From NCBI RefSeq assembly GCF_006704265.1, contig NZ_VIKA01000003.1, forward strand, positions 1 through 64,000: a stretch of DNA of 64,000 bases, in the 5' to 3' direction. Position 1 is the stretch's first letter. Every line of letters starts with the position of its first letter. A model generated the notes under the pieces. The model made no database searches. It saw nothing but the letters and a program-made list of their open reading frames with translations, and was not told where the DNA came from. Position numbers and translations under genes: made by a program. The DNA is from Elioraea sp. Yellowstone. GTDB taxonomy: Bacteria; Pseudomonadota; Alphaproteobacteria; Acetobacterales; Acetobacteraceae. Positions 10,772-18,548 of this stretch are shown here, piece by piece.

Positions 10772-11416
10772 TCAGGATGCATCCGGCTGGGCCTCCGGCG
10801 CCGCGCGCTGCACTGCGGGAAGTGCCAGCATTGCCGCCTCGGCACGCAGCAGCGTCGGGTAGGGTTCCAGATCGAGCGCGAAACGCCGGGCATTGTAAAG
10901 CTGCGGCACCAGCGTGCAGTCGGCGATGGTCGGCGCGGCGCCGAAGCAGAACGGGCCCCTGCCGCCGGAGACCATCGCCTCGCAGGCCGCAAGCCCGCGC
11001 GACATCCAGTGATGGTGCCAGGCCTGCTGGGCGCCACCCGTCAGTTCCAGCACATCGGCGAGATAGGTGCGCACCATCAGGTTCGAGAACGGCGCGATCT
11101 CGCAGGCGATGGCGAGTGCGAAGGCACGCGCCTGGGCGCGCCGGATTGGTTCACGCGGCAGCAGCGGCGGGATCGGGTGTTCCTCCTCCAGCCACTCCAT
11201 GATCGCAAGCGACTGGGTGAGTGGCACGCCATCCACCTCGAGCGTGGGCACGAGCGCCTGCGGGTTCTTCGCGCGGTATTCCGGCCGGTGCTGCTCGCCG
11301 CCCTCGCGCACCAGGTGCACCGGCACCGAGGCATAGGGCAGGCCCTTTAGGTTCAGCGCGATGCGGACGCGGTAGGCGGCGGAGGAACGCCAGTAGGTGG
11401 AAAGCACGAGCGTCAC
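10772..11416 (-). CDS. maiA: Maleylacetoacetate isomerase (zeta-class GST)
   Basis: 214 residues. Isomerises maleylacetoacetate to fumarylacetoacetate with glutathione in tyrosine/homogentisate breakdown. The N-terminal thioredoxin-like domain has YWRSSAAYRVRIALNLKG, holding the zeta-class SSCS/SSAA-type active-site serines, then NPQALVPTLEVDG and LTQSLAIMEWLEE (glutathione site). The C-terminal helical domain includes TIADCTLVPQLYNARRF. Start is GTG at 11416, overlapping the TGA of the DUF2783 gene (GTGA). Last gene of the homogentisate operon. Confidence 0.92.
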   Translation of the reverse strand: MTLVLSTYWRSSAAYRVRIALNLKGLPYASVPVHLVREGGEQHRPEYRAKNPQALVPTLEVDGVPLTQSLAIMEWLEEEHPIPPLLPREPIRRAQARAFALAIACEIAPFSNLMVRTYLADVLELTGGAQQAWHHHWMSRGLAACEAMVSGGRGPFCFGAAPTIADCTLVPQLYNARRFALDLEPYPTLLRAEAAMLALPAVQRAAPEAQPDAS

Positions 11417-11649
11417 GGCACGGTGCCCTGGGGCTCCGCCGCGTCCGTGGGCGCGCGGATCGCCGCGCGCGCCATCGCGATCGCCTCGTGCAGCACCTCC
11501 GCATCGCCGATGTGGTTGGCGAGCAGCAGCACCAGCGCGGCGTCGAGCCGGCGGCTCTCGTCGGGCGAAAGGTCGCGATGCGCCGCGACCAGGGCGACGA
11601 ACGCGGCGTCGGGATCGCCGAGTCGCGGCTTGGTGTCGAGGGCGGGCAT
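11413..11649 (-). CDS. DUF2783 small protein, probable hydroxylase partner (MhaB-like)
   Basis: 78 residues: a compact helical protein (GDPDAAFVALVAAHRDLSPDES, LDAALVLLLANHIGDAEVL) recognised as DUF2783. It is joined by 4-base overlaps to the FAD monooxygenase before it and maiA after it. In Pseudomonas putida U, 3-hydroxyphenylacetate 6-hydroxylase needs a flavoprotein (MhaA) plus a very small coupling protein (MhaB). Size and gene order match that arrangement, so a coupling role for this protein is inferred; I did not compare it to MhaB directly. Confidence 0.75.
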   Translation of the reverse strand: MPALDTKPRLGDPDAAFVALVAAHRDLSPDESRRLDAALVLLLANHIGDAEVLHEAIAMARAAIRAPTDAAEPQGTVP

Positions 11650-13247
11650 CACGCCGCACTCCGCAGCGCGGCGGGGCGCTGTGCCCACATCCGCGCGAGC
11701 GCCTCCCCGAGCGCCTCCGGCGCGGGCGCGGCGAAGCGCGCGGCGACGTGCTGGTCGGGCCGGATCAGATAGGCCGCTCCGTCACGCGCGCCATAGCGCT
11801 CGGCCGCGACACCCTCGACCGGCAGGCGCAGCGCGGCGAGGCCCGGCAGCGCCGGGTCGGGCGCGGCGCCGAACAGCAGCAGCACCGGCCGCCCGCCCAG
11901 ACGGTTCAGGAGCCAGCCGTCCGGAATCGGCGCATCGACCGCCGCCGCGCCCGGAGGCGGACCCGCCGTCCAGGCCTCGCGGTCAAGCGTGCTGAGCGGT
12001 GTGGCGGCATAGCGGTGCGGCCCCGAGAGCCGGCCCGAGTTCACCATGCGGCGGGCGAAGTCGTGGCCGCGCGCGAGGCACAAGACGGCGTCGCGATAGG
12101 CGCGCGCGGCCTCGGTCTTCGGCGTGATGAAGTCGGTCGACCGGGTCGAGTGCAGGATGTTCTCGTCGGCGGCGGGGATGCGCTCGGCGTCATAGGAGTC
12201 GATCAGCGCCGCCGGGGCCTCGCCGCGCAGCACGGCGGCAAGCTTCCAGGCGAGATTGTCGGCATCCTGCACGCCGCCATTGCCGCCCCGCGCGCCGAAC
12301 GGGCTGACCTGGTGCGCGGCATCGCCGAGGAAGACGATGCGGCCGTGGACGAAACGTTCCAGCCGGCGGCAACGGAAGGTGTAGACGCTCACCCATTCCA
12401 GGTCGAAATCGATCTCCTCGCCCAGCATCGCGCGGATGCGTGGGATCACCCGCTCGGGGCGCTTCTCCTCCTCCGGGTCGGCCTGCCAACCGAGCTGGAA
12501 ATCGATGCGCCACATCCGATCCGGCTGCTTGTGCAGCAGCACCGACTGGCCGGGATGGAAGGGCGGATCGAACCAGAACCAGCGCTCGGAGGGGAACGAT
12601 AACTCGCCCTTGAGCACCACGTCGGCGATCAGGAACCGGTCGCGGAACACCTGGCCGACGAAAGGCAGGCCGAGGGCGGCCCGCACCGTGCTGCGCGCGC
12701 CGTCGCAGGCGAGCACCCACTCGGCGGTCAGCGCGTAGGCGCCCTCGGGCGTCTCGACCGTCAGCCGCACGTGATCCTCGCCGCGCTCGAGTGCTGCGAC
12801 GCGGGACCGCCAGCGCAGATCGACCAGCCCCGTGGCGGCGCATGCCTCCACCAGCCAAGCCTCGAGATAGTACTGCTGAAGATTGATGAAGGCCGGCATG
12901 CGGTGCCCGGTTTCGGGCAGCAGATCGAAGGCGTAGGCGAGGCGCGTACCGTGGAACACCTTGCCGACCTGCCAGGTCACCCCCTTGTCGAGCAGGCGCT
13001 GGCCGAGCCCCAGCCGATCGTAGATCTCAAGGGTGCGCTTGGCGAGGCAGATCGCGCGGCTGCCGATGCTGACGGTGTCGTCCTCGTCGAGCAGCACCGT
13101 GGCGATGCCGTGCCGCGCCAGATCGAGCGCCACGGTGAGCCCGACCATGCCGGCGCCGACGATCGCCACCCGATGATGCGAAAGCCCGCGATCGAGTTCG
13201 AGCGGTCGGCGGAACGGGAAGCGCGGGCTGGTCCAGGTCGCGGACAT
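11649..13247 (-). CDS. FAD-dependent aromatic hydroxylase (MhaA/MhpA-like)
   Basis: 532 residues of the class A flavoprotein monooxygenase family. FAD-binding GxGxxG (VAIVGAGMVGLTVALDL), the DG motif (LACDGARSTVR) and the GD motif (IVFLGDAAHQVSPFGARGGN) are intact, with a C-terminal thioredoxin-like domain of the phenol-hydroxylase type. Closest in style to 3-(3-hydroxyphenyl)propionate hydroxylase, but its place in a homogentisate operon with a DUF2783 gene points to 3-hydroxyphenylacetate 6-hydroxylase, which makes homogentisate (inference). Start MSATWTSPRFPFRRP at 13247; it ends in an ATGA overlap with the DUF2783 gene. Confidence 0.85.
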   Translation of the reverse strand: MSATWTSPRFPFRRPLELDRGLSHHRVAIVGAGMVGLTVALDLARHGIATVLLDEDDTVSIGSRAICLAKRTLEIYDRLGLGQRLLDKGVTWQVGKVFHGTRLAYAFDLLPETGHRMPAFINLQQYYLEAWLVEACAATGLVDLRWRSRVAALERGEDHVRLTVETPEGAYALTAEWVLACDGARSTVRAALGLPFVGQVFRDRFLIADVVLKGELSFPSERWFWFDPPFHPGQSVLLHKQPDRMWRIDFQLGWQADPEEEKRPERVIPRIRAMLGEEIDFDLEWVSVYTFRCRRLERFVHGRIVFLGDAAHQVSPFGARGGNGGVQDADNLAWKLAAVLRGEAPAALIDSYDAERIPAADENILHSTRSTDFITPKTEAARAYRDAVLCLARGHDFARRMVNSGRLSGPHRYAATPLSTLDREAWTAGPPPGAAAVDAPIPDGWLLNRLGGRPVLLLFGAAPDPALPGLAALRLPVEGVAAERYGARDGAAYLIRPDQHVAARFAAPAPEALGEALARMWAQRPAALRSAA

Positions 13248-13252
13248 CGGGC

Positions 13253-14221
13253 TCAGCCTCCGCCCGTCCCGCCGCCCTCGAGCGCGCGCCACATCTCGAG
13301 ATCGCGTGCCGCTGTCCAGACGCGCGGGCGATCGATGCCGAGGGCCTCGTCATAGGCACGGCTGACATTGAACGGCATGCAGTGCTCGAAGATCACCCAG
13401 TGGCCGAAATCCGGCCTGAGCGCGGACATCGCCGCGTCGTAGGTCTCCTTCAGCGGGGCGCCGCGTTGCGCGTAGGCACGCACGAGCGCGTAGAGCCGCG
13501 TGGTGAACGCTTCCGTCCCCTCGATCGCGCGCCGGCAGTCCTCGGGCGTGGTCAGCGCCGCGCCGCGCCCCGGCACCATCGCCACCGGATCGAGCGCGCG
13601 CAGCCCGGCGAGCGTTGCCGGCCAGTCGGTGAAGTGGGCGTCGCCGCAGTAGGGTGTCGCGCCGAACTCCACCGTGTCGCCCGCGAACAGCACGCGCTCG
13701 CGCGGCAACCAGACGACGGTGTCGCCCGCCGTGTGGGCGCGGCCGGCGTGCAGGATGCGCACCTCGCGCTGCCCGAGCCAGAGCGTGATCTCGCGCGCGA
13801 AGGTCAGGCTGGGCCAGGTGAGGCCCGGGATCGTGTCGCGGCCGCGGAACAGGCGCGGGAAGCGGCCGATCTCGCTCTCCATGTCGGCCGCACCGCGCTC
13901 GACGATCAGTGCCCTCGTGGCCGCCGAGGCGACGATGTGGTCGGCGCGGTAGGCCGCCGCCCCGAGCACGCGCACGGCATGGTAGTGGCTCAGCACCAGC
14001 CAGCGGATCGGCTTGTCGGTGACGCGCCGAATGCGAGCGATCACGTCCTCGGCCATCGCCGGGGTCGCCTGGGCATCCACCACCATCACCGCATCGTCGC
14101 CGACGATCACGCCCGAATTCGGATCGCCCTCCGCCGTGTAGGCGTAGAGGTCCGGGCCGATCTCGTCGAAGCTGACGCGCTTCTCGGCCAGATCGGCGGT
14201 GCTCGCGAAACCCTTGCTCAT
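13253..14221 (-). CDS. Metallo-beta-lactamase fold hydrolase with altered metal motif
   Basis: 322 residues. The MBL fold is clear (DPNSGVIVGDDAVMVVDAQ, LSHYHAVRVLGAAAY at about 78-90, RAHTAGDTVVWLP, VLFAGDTVEFG). The usual HxHxDH motif reads H79-Y-H81-A-V-R84, so the Asp and third His that hold the second metal are replaced. The other ligands (AHTAGD His, AGD Asp) look present, so a mononuclear site is possible. It sits between the fumarylacetoacetase-like and FAD hydroxylase genes with an ATGA overlap at 14221, so a role in the aromatic pathway is likely, but its reaction is unknown. Confidence 0.85.
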   Translation of the reverse strand: MSKGFASTADLAEKRVSFDEIGPDLYAYTAEGDPNSGVIVGDDAVMVVDAQATPAMAEDVIARIRRVTDKPIRWLVLSHYHAVRVLGAAAYRADHIVASAATRALIVERGAADMESEIGRFPRLFRGRDTIPGLTWPSLTFAREITLWLGQREVRILHAGRAHTAGDTVVWLPRERVLFAGDTVEFGATPYCGDAHFTDWPATLAGLRALDPVAMVPGRGAALTTPEDCRRAIEGTEAFTTRLYALVRAYAQRGAPLKETYDAAMSALRPDFGHWVIFEHCMPFNVSRAYDEALGIDRPRVWTAARDLEMWRALEGGGTGGG

Positions 14222-15240
14222 CACTCCCCCCTCTGGAACGGCACCACGCGCTGGTCGATCGCGCCGAAGATGCTCCGTCCGGCCTCGTCCGGCATCTCGA
14301 TGCGGATCGTGTCGCCCGTGCGCATGAACGGCGTGCGCGCCGCGCCTGTCTCGATCGTCTCGTACGTCCGCAGCTCCGCGATGCACGCGAAGCCGACGCC
14401 GCCGCCGGCGATCGTCGCACCGTGCAGCCCGCCCTGACGGTTCGACACCGTGCCGGCGCCCAGAATAGTGCCGGCGCCGAGGCGCCGCGTGCGCGCGGCA
14501 TGCGCGATCAGGCGCGGGAAGCCGAAGGCCATGTCCGCGCCGGCGTCCGGCCGGCCGAACAGCGTTCCGTTCAGCATGCAGATCAGCGCGCCGTGCACCC
14601 GATCGCCGTCCCAGGCGGCGCCGAGCTCGTCCGGGGTCACTGCGACCGGCGACAGCGCCGAGGCGGGCTTCGACTGGAAGAATCCGAAGCCCTTGGCGAG
14701 TTCGCCCGGGATCAGGTTGCGCAGGGAGACGTCGTTCACCAGCACGAACAGGCGGATCGTGGCGCGCGCCTCGTCCTCGGTCGCGCCCATGGGCACGTCG
14801 TCGAGGATCGCGGCGATCTCGGCTTCGAAGTCGAGCCCCCAGGCCTCGTCGCCGAGCGGGATGTCGTCGGTAGGGCCGAGGAACCCGTCCGACCCGCCCT
14901 GGTAGATCAGGGGATCGTTGCGGAAGGATGGCGGCATCTCGGCGCCGCGGGCGCGGCGGACCAGTTCGACATGGTTCAGGTAGGCCGAGCCGTCGGCCCA
15001 CTGATAGGCGCGCGGCAGCGGCGCTGCGCAGGCGCGCGGGTCGAAGGCGAAAGCCCCCTCGACCGTGCCTGTCTCCAGCGCCGCCGCCTCCTCGGCGAGC
15101 CGCGGCGCGATCTGCGCCCAGTCGTCGAGCGCGGCCTGCAGCGTCGGCGCCGCGCGGGCGGCAGCGGCGCTGCTGAGATCGCGCGTGACCAGGATCAGCC
15201 GGCCGTCACGCCCGTCCGCGCGCAGGGTGGCGAGCTTCAC
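14221..15240 (-). CDS. Fumarylacetoacetate hydrolase family protein
   Basis: 339 residues. Probably cleaves fumarylacetoacetate to fumarate and acetoacetate, the last step of homogentisate breakdown. Visible: Y-x-x-H region AYLNHVELVRRAR, metal-binding acidic motif GLDFEAEIAAILDD (ExE), LVNDVSLRNLIPGELAKGFGFFQSKP, and GAGTVSNRQGG near the C-terminus. The pattern is that of the bacterial short FAH clade found beside homogentisate dioxygenases. Its stop overlaps the MBL gene start (ATGA), and only 4 bases separate it from the dioxygenase gene. Confidence 0.88.
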   Translation of the reverse strand: MKLATLRADGRDGRLILVTRDLSSAAAARAAPTLQAALDDWAQIAPRLAEEAAALETGTVEGAFAFDPRACAAPLPRAYQWADGSAYLNHVELVRRARGAEMPPSFRNDPLIYQGGSDGFLGPTDDIPLGDEAWGLDFEAEIAAILDDVPMGATEDEARATIRLFVLVNDVSLRNLIPGELAKGFGFFQSKPASALSPVAVTPDELGAAWDGDRVHGALICMLNGTLFGRPDAGADMAFGFPRLIAHAARTRRLGAGTILGAGTVSNRQGGLHGATIAGGGVGFACIAELRTYETIETGAARTPFMRTGDTIRIEMPDEAGRSIFGAIDQRVVPFQRGE

Positions 15241-15244
15241 CGGC

Positions 15245-16381
15245 TCACTCCGCGGCGCGCTTGACCTTCCAGCTGTCGGCGTAGTCCGGCCACTCGACCG
15301 CCTGGGCGGCCGCGCCGATCTCGAGCGCGTCGCGGGTATCCAGCATCACCGCGTACTCGTCGGTCGCGGGCTTGGGCTGAACGAAGGCGCGCTCGAGCGC
15401 CTTCGGATGCGGCCCGTGCGTGAAGCCGCAGGGATGCAGCGTCATCATCCCGGCATGGATGTTGTCGCGCGAGAAGAAATCGCCCGCATGATAGAACAGC
15501 ACCTCGTCGTAGTCATCGTTGTTGTGAAAGAACGGAACCTTCAGGGCGCCCGGATCAGTCTCGAAGGGGCGCGGCGTGAAGGTGCAGACGACGAAACGGT
15601 TGGCGACGAAGGTGGTGTGTGCCGAGGGCGGCAGGTGGTAGCGGTGCGAGGCGAGCGGACGGATCTGCTCGACGTTGAGCTTCACCGGAGCGAGATCGCC
15701 GTGCCACCCGACCGCGTCCAGCGGGTTGAAGGGATAGGTGCAGACCGAGAGCGCATTGCCCCGCTTGATCACGACGCGCGTCGGCGTCTCGCCCTGCTGG
15801 GCACGGAACGCCTCGTCGATCGAAGGCGTCTCCAGCACCGCCGGATCGAAGATCGCGTGGTGCCCGAGCATGCCCTTCTCGGGCAGCATGTAGGTGGAGC
15901 CGGTCGCCTCGATCAGCAGGCAGACGGTCGGCTCGCGGCTTTCGATTCGCCACATGGTGGAACGCGGCAGCACGATGTAGTCGCCGGCGCGGTAGCTCAT
16001 GTGGCCGTAGTCGCAGAAGAGATCGCCCGCGCCTCGATGCACGAAGATCAGCTCGTCCCCGTCGCCGTTGCGCGCGAGATGGTCCATCGCCGCGGGGGCG
16101 CGCCAGAAGCGCAATCGCACATGCGCGTTGAACAGGATCTCGGCCGCATCGAAGGGCGACGGGTGCTGCGCGTTGATGCGCGCGAGGTCGAAGGCGCGCG
16201 GGCGCAGTGGCCCCTCCCAGGACGACCAGCCGGTCGGCGGATGGCGGTGATACATGTGCGTCGCCGGGCCGAAGAACCCCTCCTTGCCGAGCTCGCGCTC
16301 ATAGGTGCCCTGCGGCAGATCGGCGTGCGCCTGGCGGCTCGTCTGCCCTTCCAGGCGCGGGAAACGGATGTAGTGCTTCAT
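15245..16381 (-). CDS. hmgA: Homogentisate 1,2-dioxygenase
   Basis: 378 residues, the shorter bacterial form of the family (the human enzyme is about 445). It opens the ring of homogentisate to maleylacetoacetate using Fe(II) and O2. Visible segments: THMYHRHPPTGW, DELIFVHRGAGDLFCDYG, HHAIFDPAVLETP, VPFFHNNDDYDEVLFYHAGDF (iron-ligand His/Glu region) and LHPCGFTHGPHP with the distal His ligand. Start MKHYIRFPRLEG at 16381. First gene of the minus-strand operon hmgA-FAH-MBL-hydroxylase-DUF2783-maiA, divergent from marR. Confidence 0.9.
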   Translation of the reverse strand: MKHYIRFPRLEGQTSRQAHADLPQGTYERELGKEGFFGPATHMYHRHPPTGWSSWEGPLRPRAFDLARINAQHPSPFDAAEILFNAHVRLRFWRAPAAMDHLARNGDGDELIFVHRGAGDLFCDYGHMSYRAGDYIVLPRSTMWRIESREPTVCLLIEATGSTYMLPEKGMLGHHAIFDPAVLETPSIDEAFRAQQGETPTRVVIKRGNALSVCTYPFNPLDAVGWHGDLAPVKLNVEQIRPLASHRYHLPPSAHTTFVANRFVVCTFTPRPFETDPGALKVPFFHNNDDYDEVLFYHAGDFFSRDNIHAGMMTLHPCGFTHGPHPKALERAFVQPKPATDEYAVMLDTRDALEIGAAAQAVEWPDYADSWKVKRAAE

Positions 16382-16435
16382 CGCAACCCTCCCTGCGGCC
16401 GCGCCCTTGCGCCCGTCCGCGCTCACGGCAATACT

Positions 16436-16449
16436 GTTTCAGATGAAAC
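16436..16449. promoter_or_regulatory. Inverted repeat, probable MarR operator (hmgA/marR intergenic)
   Basis: GTTTCAGATGAAAC is a perfect 6-bp inverted repeat with a 2-base centre. It overlaps the marR start codon region and lies 55 bases upstream of hmgA on the other strand. MarR proteins bind such short palindromes in divergent promoters. A near-identical copy lies after marR (16949-16962). Confidence 0.6.
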
Positions 16450-16946
16450 GGATGTCAAGCGCTGCGCTCGCCGAGGCCGAGCCGTTCCTGCTCGAGCGCT
16501 TCCTGCCCTACGAGCTGTCGGTGACGGCGAACCGGGTAAGCCGGCTGTTCGCGCGTCGCTATGCCCGCACCTTCGGGCTGTCGATCCCTGAGTGGCGCTG
16601 CATGGCGGTGATCGGGCGTTATGCGCTGGTTTCCGCCACCGCGATCGTCGAACGGACCGCGATGGACAAGGTGAAGGTCAGCCGGGCGGTCGCGACGCTC
16701 CTTGCCAAGGGGCTGGTCCGCCGCAGTCCGCATCCGGCCGACCGCCGGCTGTCGCTGCTCGCCTTCACCGCGAAGGGGCGACGCATCTACGAGCAGATCG
16801 TGCCGCTCGCCCGCCGCATCGAGGCCGAGCTGATGGAGGTGCTGGGTCCGGCCGAGCGGACCGCGCTCAGCGCGATGCTCAGCCGGATCGCCGAGCGCGC
16901 GCGCGCGCTCGATGAACAAGCCCTTGACCAGGGCCTACCGGACTGA
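16443..16946 (+). CDS. MarR family transcriptional regulator
   Basis: 167 residues from ATG 16443 (164 from ATG 16452; neither has a clear ribosome site). A winged helix is visible: LSIPEWRCMAVIG, the recognition region DKVKVSRAVATLLAKGLVRR, then the wing HPADRRLSLLAFTAKGRRIYEQI, flanked by dimerisation helices. Such regulators usually repress catabolic genes until an aromatic ligand binds. Divergent from the homogentisate operon and followed by TRAP transporter genes, with matching palindromes on both sides, so it probably controls both and itself (inference). Confidence 0.88.
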   Translation: MKRMSSAALAEAEPFLLERFLPYELSVTANRVSRLFARRYARTFGLSIPEWRCMAVIGRYALVSATAIVERTAMDKVKVSRAVATLLAKGLVRRSPHPADRRLSLLAFTAKGRRIYEQIVPLARRIEAELMEVLGPAERTALSAMLSRIAERARALDEQALDQGLPD

Positions 16947-16948
16947 CA

Positions 16949-16962
16949 CTTTCATCCGAAAC
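16949..16962. promoter_or_regulatory. Second copy of the MarR-operator-like repeat, before dctP
   Basis: CTTTCATCCGAAAC agrees with the reverse complement of the 16436-16449 repeat (GTTTCATCTGAAAC) at 12 of 14 positions. It lies in the 43-base gap between marR and dctP, so the TRAP operon may be under the same regulator. Confidence 0.5.
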
Positions 16963-16989
16963 CAAATCTCGGATCCCTGGGAGGCATCC

Positions 16990-18033
16990 ATGCCCAGCCG
17001 TGTTCGCCGTCGCGCGCTGCTCGGCACCGTCGCCGCCATGCCGCTGTTCGCGATCGTCCGTCCGGCCGCGGCGCAAGCGGTCACGCTCTCCTTCTCCTCC
17101 TGGCTGCCGCCGCGCCATCCGATCGTCGAGAACGCCTACCGTCCGTGGATGGAGCAGGTACGCCAGGCCACCGAGGGACGCGTCACGGTACGCCTGCTGG
17201 CGCAGCCGCTCGGCGGGCCGCCGGCGCATTTCGACCTGGTGCGCGACGGCGTGGCCGATCTCGGCTACAGCCTGCACAGTTTCGTGCCGGGCGACCGCTT
17301 CCTGGTGCAGCGCGCGGCCGAGTTCAGCTTCCTCGGCGACGATGCCGAGGCGCTCTCGGTCGCCTACTGGCGCGCCTTCGAGAAGACGCTGCGCAAGGCC
17401 GACGAGCATCGCGGGGCGCACGTGCTCGGCGTCTATAATCACGGTCCCGGCAACATCCACACGAGGCCGCGCCAGGTGATGCAGCCGGGCGATCTCGCGG
17501 GGCTGCGATTCCGCGTGCCGGGCGGACACGCCTCCGACCTGATCCAGGCGCTGGGCGGGGTGCCGGTGCAGGCGCCGGCCGGCCAGATCTTCGAGATGCT
17601 GAGCCGCGGCGTGGTGGACGGCGTGACCATCACCTACGAGGCGATCACCTCGTTCCGGCTCACCGAGCATGTGCGCTTCACCACCACCATGCCGGGCGGG
17701 ATCTACAACACCTCATGGTTCTTCGTGATGAACCAGGCGAAGTGGGACGCGCTCGCGCCGAGGGACAGGGAGGCGATCAGCGCCGTCTCCGGCGAGGCCT
17801 TCGCGCGGCTGGTCGGCAAGGCGTGGAACGCGGCGGACCGGGTGGCGATCGAGCAGATGCGCGCGGCCGGCATCACCATCGCCCAGGGCGGCGAGGCGCT
17901 GGTGCGCGCGGTCAAGCAGGCCTCCGAGGCACTCGAGGCACGCTGGATCGAGGCGGCGCGCGGGCGCGGCGTGGATGGTGCTCGGGTGCTCGCCGAGATC
18001 CGCGCCGCGACGGGGGTGCGGCTGCCGGCGTGA
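16990..18033 (+). CDS. dctP: TRAP transporter substrate-binding protein DctP
   Basis: 347 residues. The signal sequence carries consecutive arginines (RVRRRALLGTVAAM) ending near AAAQA, so Tat export is possible. Mature segments: TLSFSSWLPPRHPIVENAYRPW, NHGPGNIHTRPRQV, DLAGLRFRVPGG (with the family Arg that binds the carboxylate), GGVPVQAPAGQIFEMLSRGVVDG, SWFFVMNQAKWDAL. It binds an organic acid in the periplasm; next to a homogentisate operon an aromatic acid such as a hydroxyphenylacetate is plausible (inference). GGGAGG lies 5 bases before ATG 16990. Confidence 0.92.
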   Translation: MPSRVRRRALLGTVAAMPLFAIVRPAAAQAVTLSFSSWLPPRHPIVENAYRPWMEQVRQATEGRVTVRLLAQPLGGPPAHFDLVRDGVADLGYSLHSFVPGDRFLVQRAAEFSFLGDDAEALSVAYWRAFEKTLRKADEHRGAHVLGVYNHGPGNIHTRPRQVMQPGDLAGLRFRVPGGHASDLIQALGGVPVQAPAGQIFEMLSRGVVDGVTITYEAITSFRLTEHVRFTTTMPGGIYNTSWFFVMNQAKWDALAPRDREAISAVSGEAFARLVGKAWNAADRVAIEQMRAAGITIAQGGEALVRAVKQASEALEARWIEAARGRGVDGARVLAEIRAATGVRLPA

Positions 18034-18536
18034 CGGCGCATTGCGCCATGGCCCGGGTGCTCCGCTTCGCATCCCTCGCTCTCGGACTGACCGTCGCGCT
18101 CGCGCTCTCGGCCATGGCCGTGGTGACGGTGGTGGACGTCACCGGGCGCTACCTGCTGAACGCCCCGCTGCCGGGCTCCTACGAGCTCGTCGGGCTGCTG
18201 CTCGCCGTGACCGTGTTCGCCGCGCTGCCGCTGGCGACACTGCGGCGCGAGCACGTGGTGGTGGATGTGCTGGACCATGTGCTGCCGCGCCGATTCGTCG
18301 CGTTCCAGGCGGGCTCGACCGCGCTCCTCGCAGCGGCAGCACTCGGCGCGCTCGCCTGGCAGCTCTGGGGACGCGGCGAACGGCTCGTGCTCGACAACGC
18401 GGCGACCAACCTCCTCGGGATCCCGCTCGCGCCCCTCGCCTTCTTCATGGCGATCTGCACCGCACTCGCCGTGCCGGCGGTGCTGGCCATGGCGGCCGCC
18501 TCGTTCCGCGGCCGGCTCGCTGCCGGCACGCACTGA
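18030..18536 (+). CDS. dctQ: TRAP transporter small membrane subunit DctQ
   Basis: 168 residues, four hydrophobic segments (LALGLTVALALSAMAVVTVV; ELVGLLLAVTVFAALPL; FQAGSTALLAAAALGALAWQLW; LAPLAFFMAICTALAVPAVL) with the family motif RREHVVVDVL. GTG at 18030 overlaps the dctP stop (GTGA); an ATG at 18048 is an alternative start. Forms the membrane complex with DctM. Confidence 0.88.
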   Translation: MTAHCAMARVLRFASLALGLTVALALSAMAVVTVVDVTGRYLLNAPLPGSYELVGLLLAVTVFAALPLATLRREHVVVDVLDHVLPRRFVAFQAGSTALLAAAALGALAWQLWGRGERLVLDNAATNLLGIPLAPLAFFMAICTALAVPAVLAMAAASFRGRLAAGTH

Positions 18537-18548
18537 GACCTTCGCATC

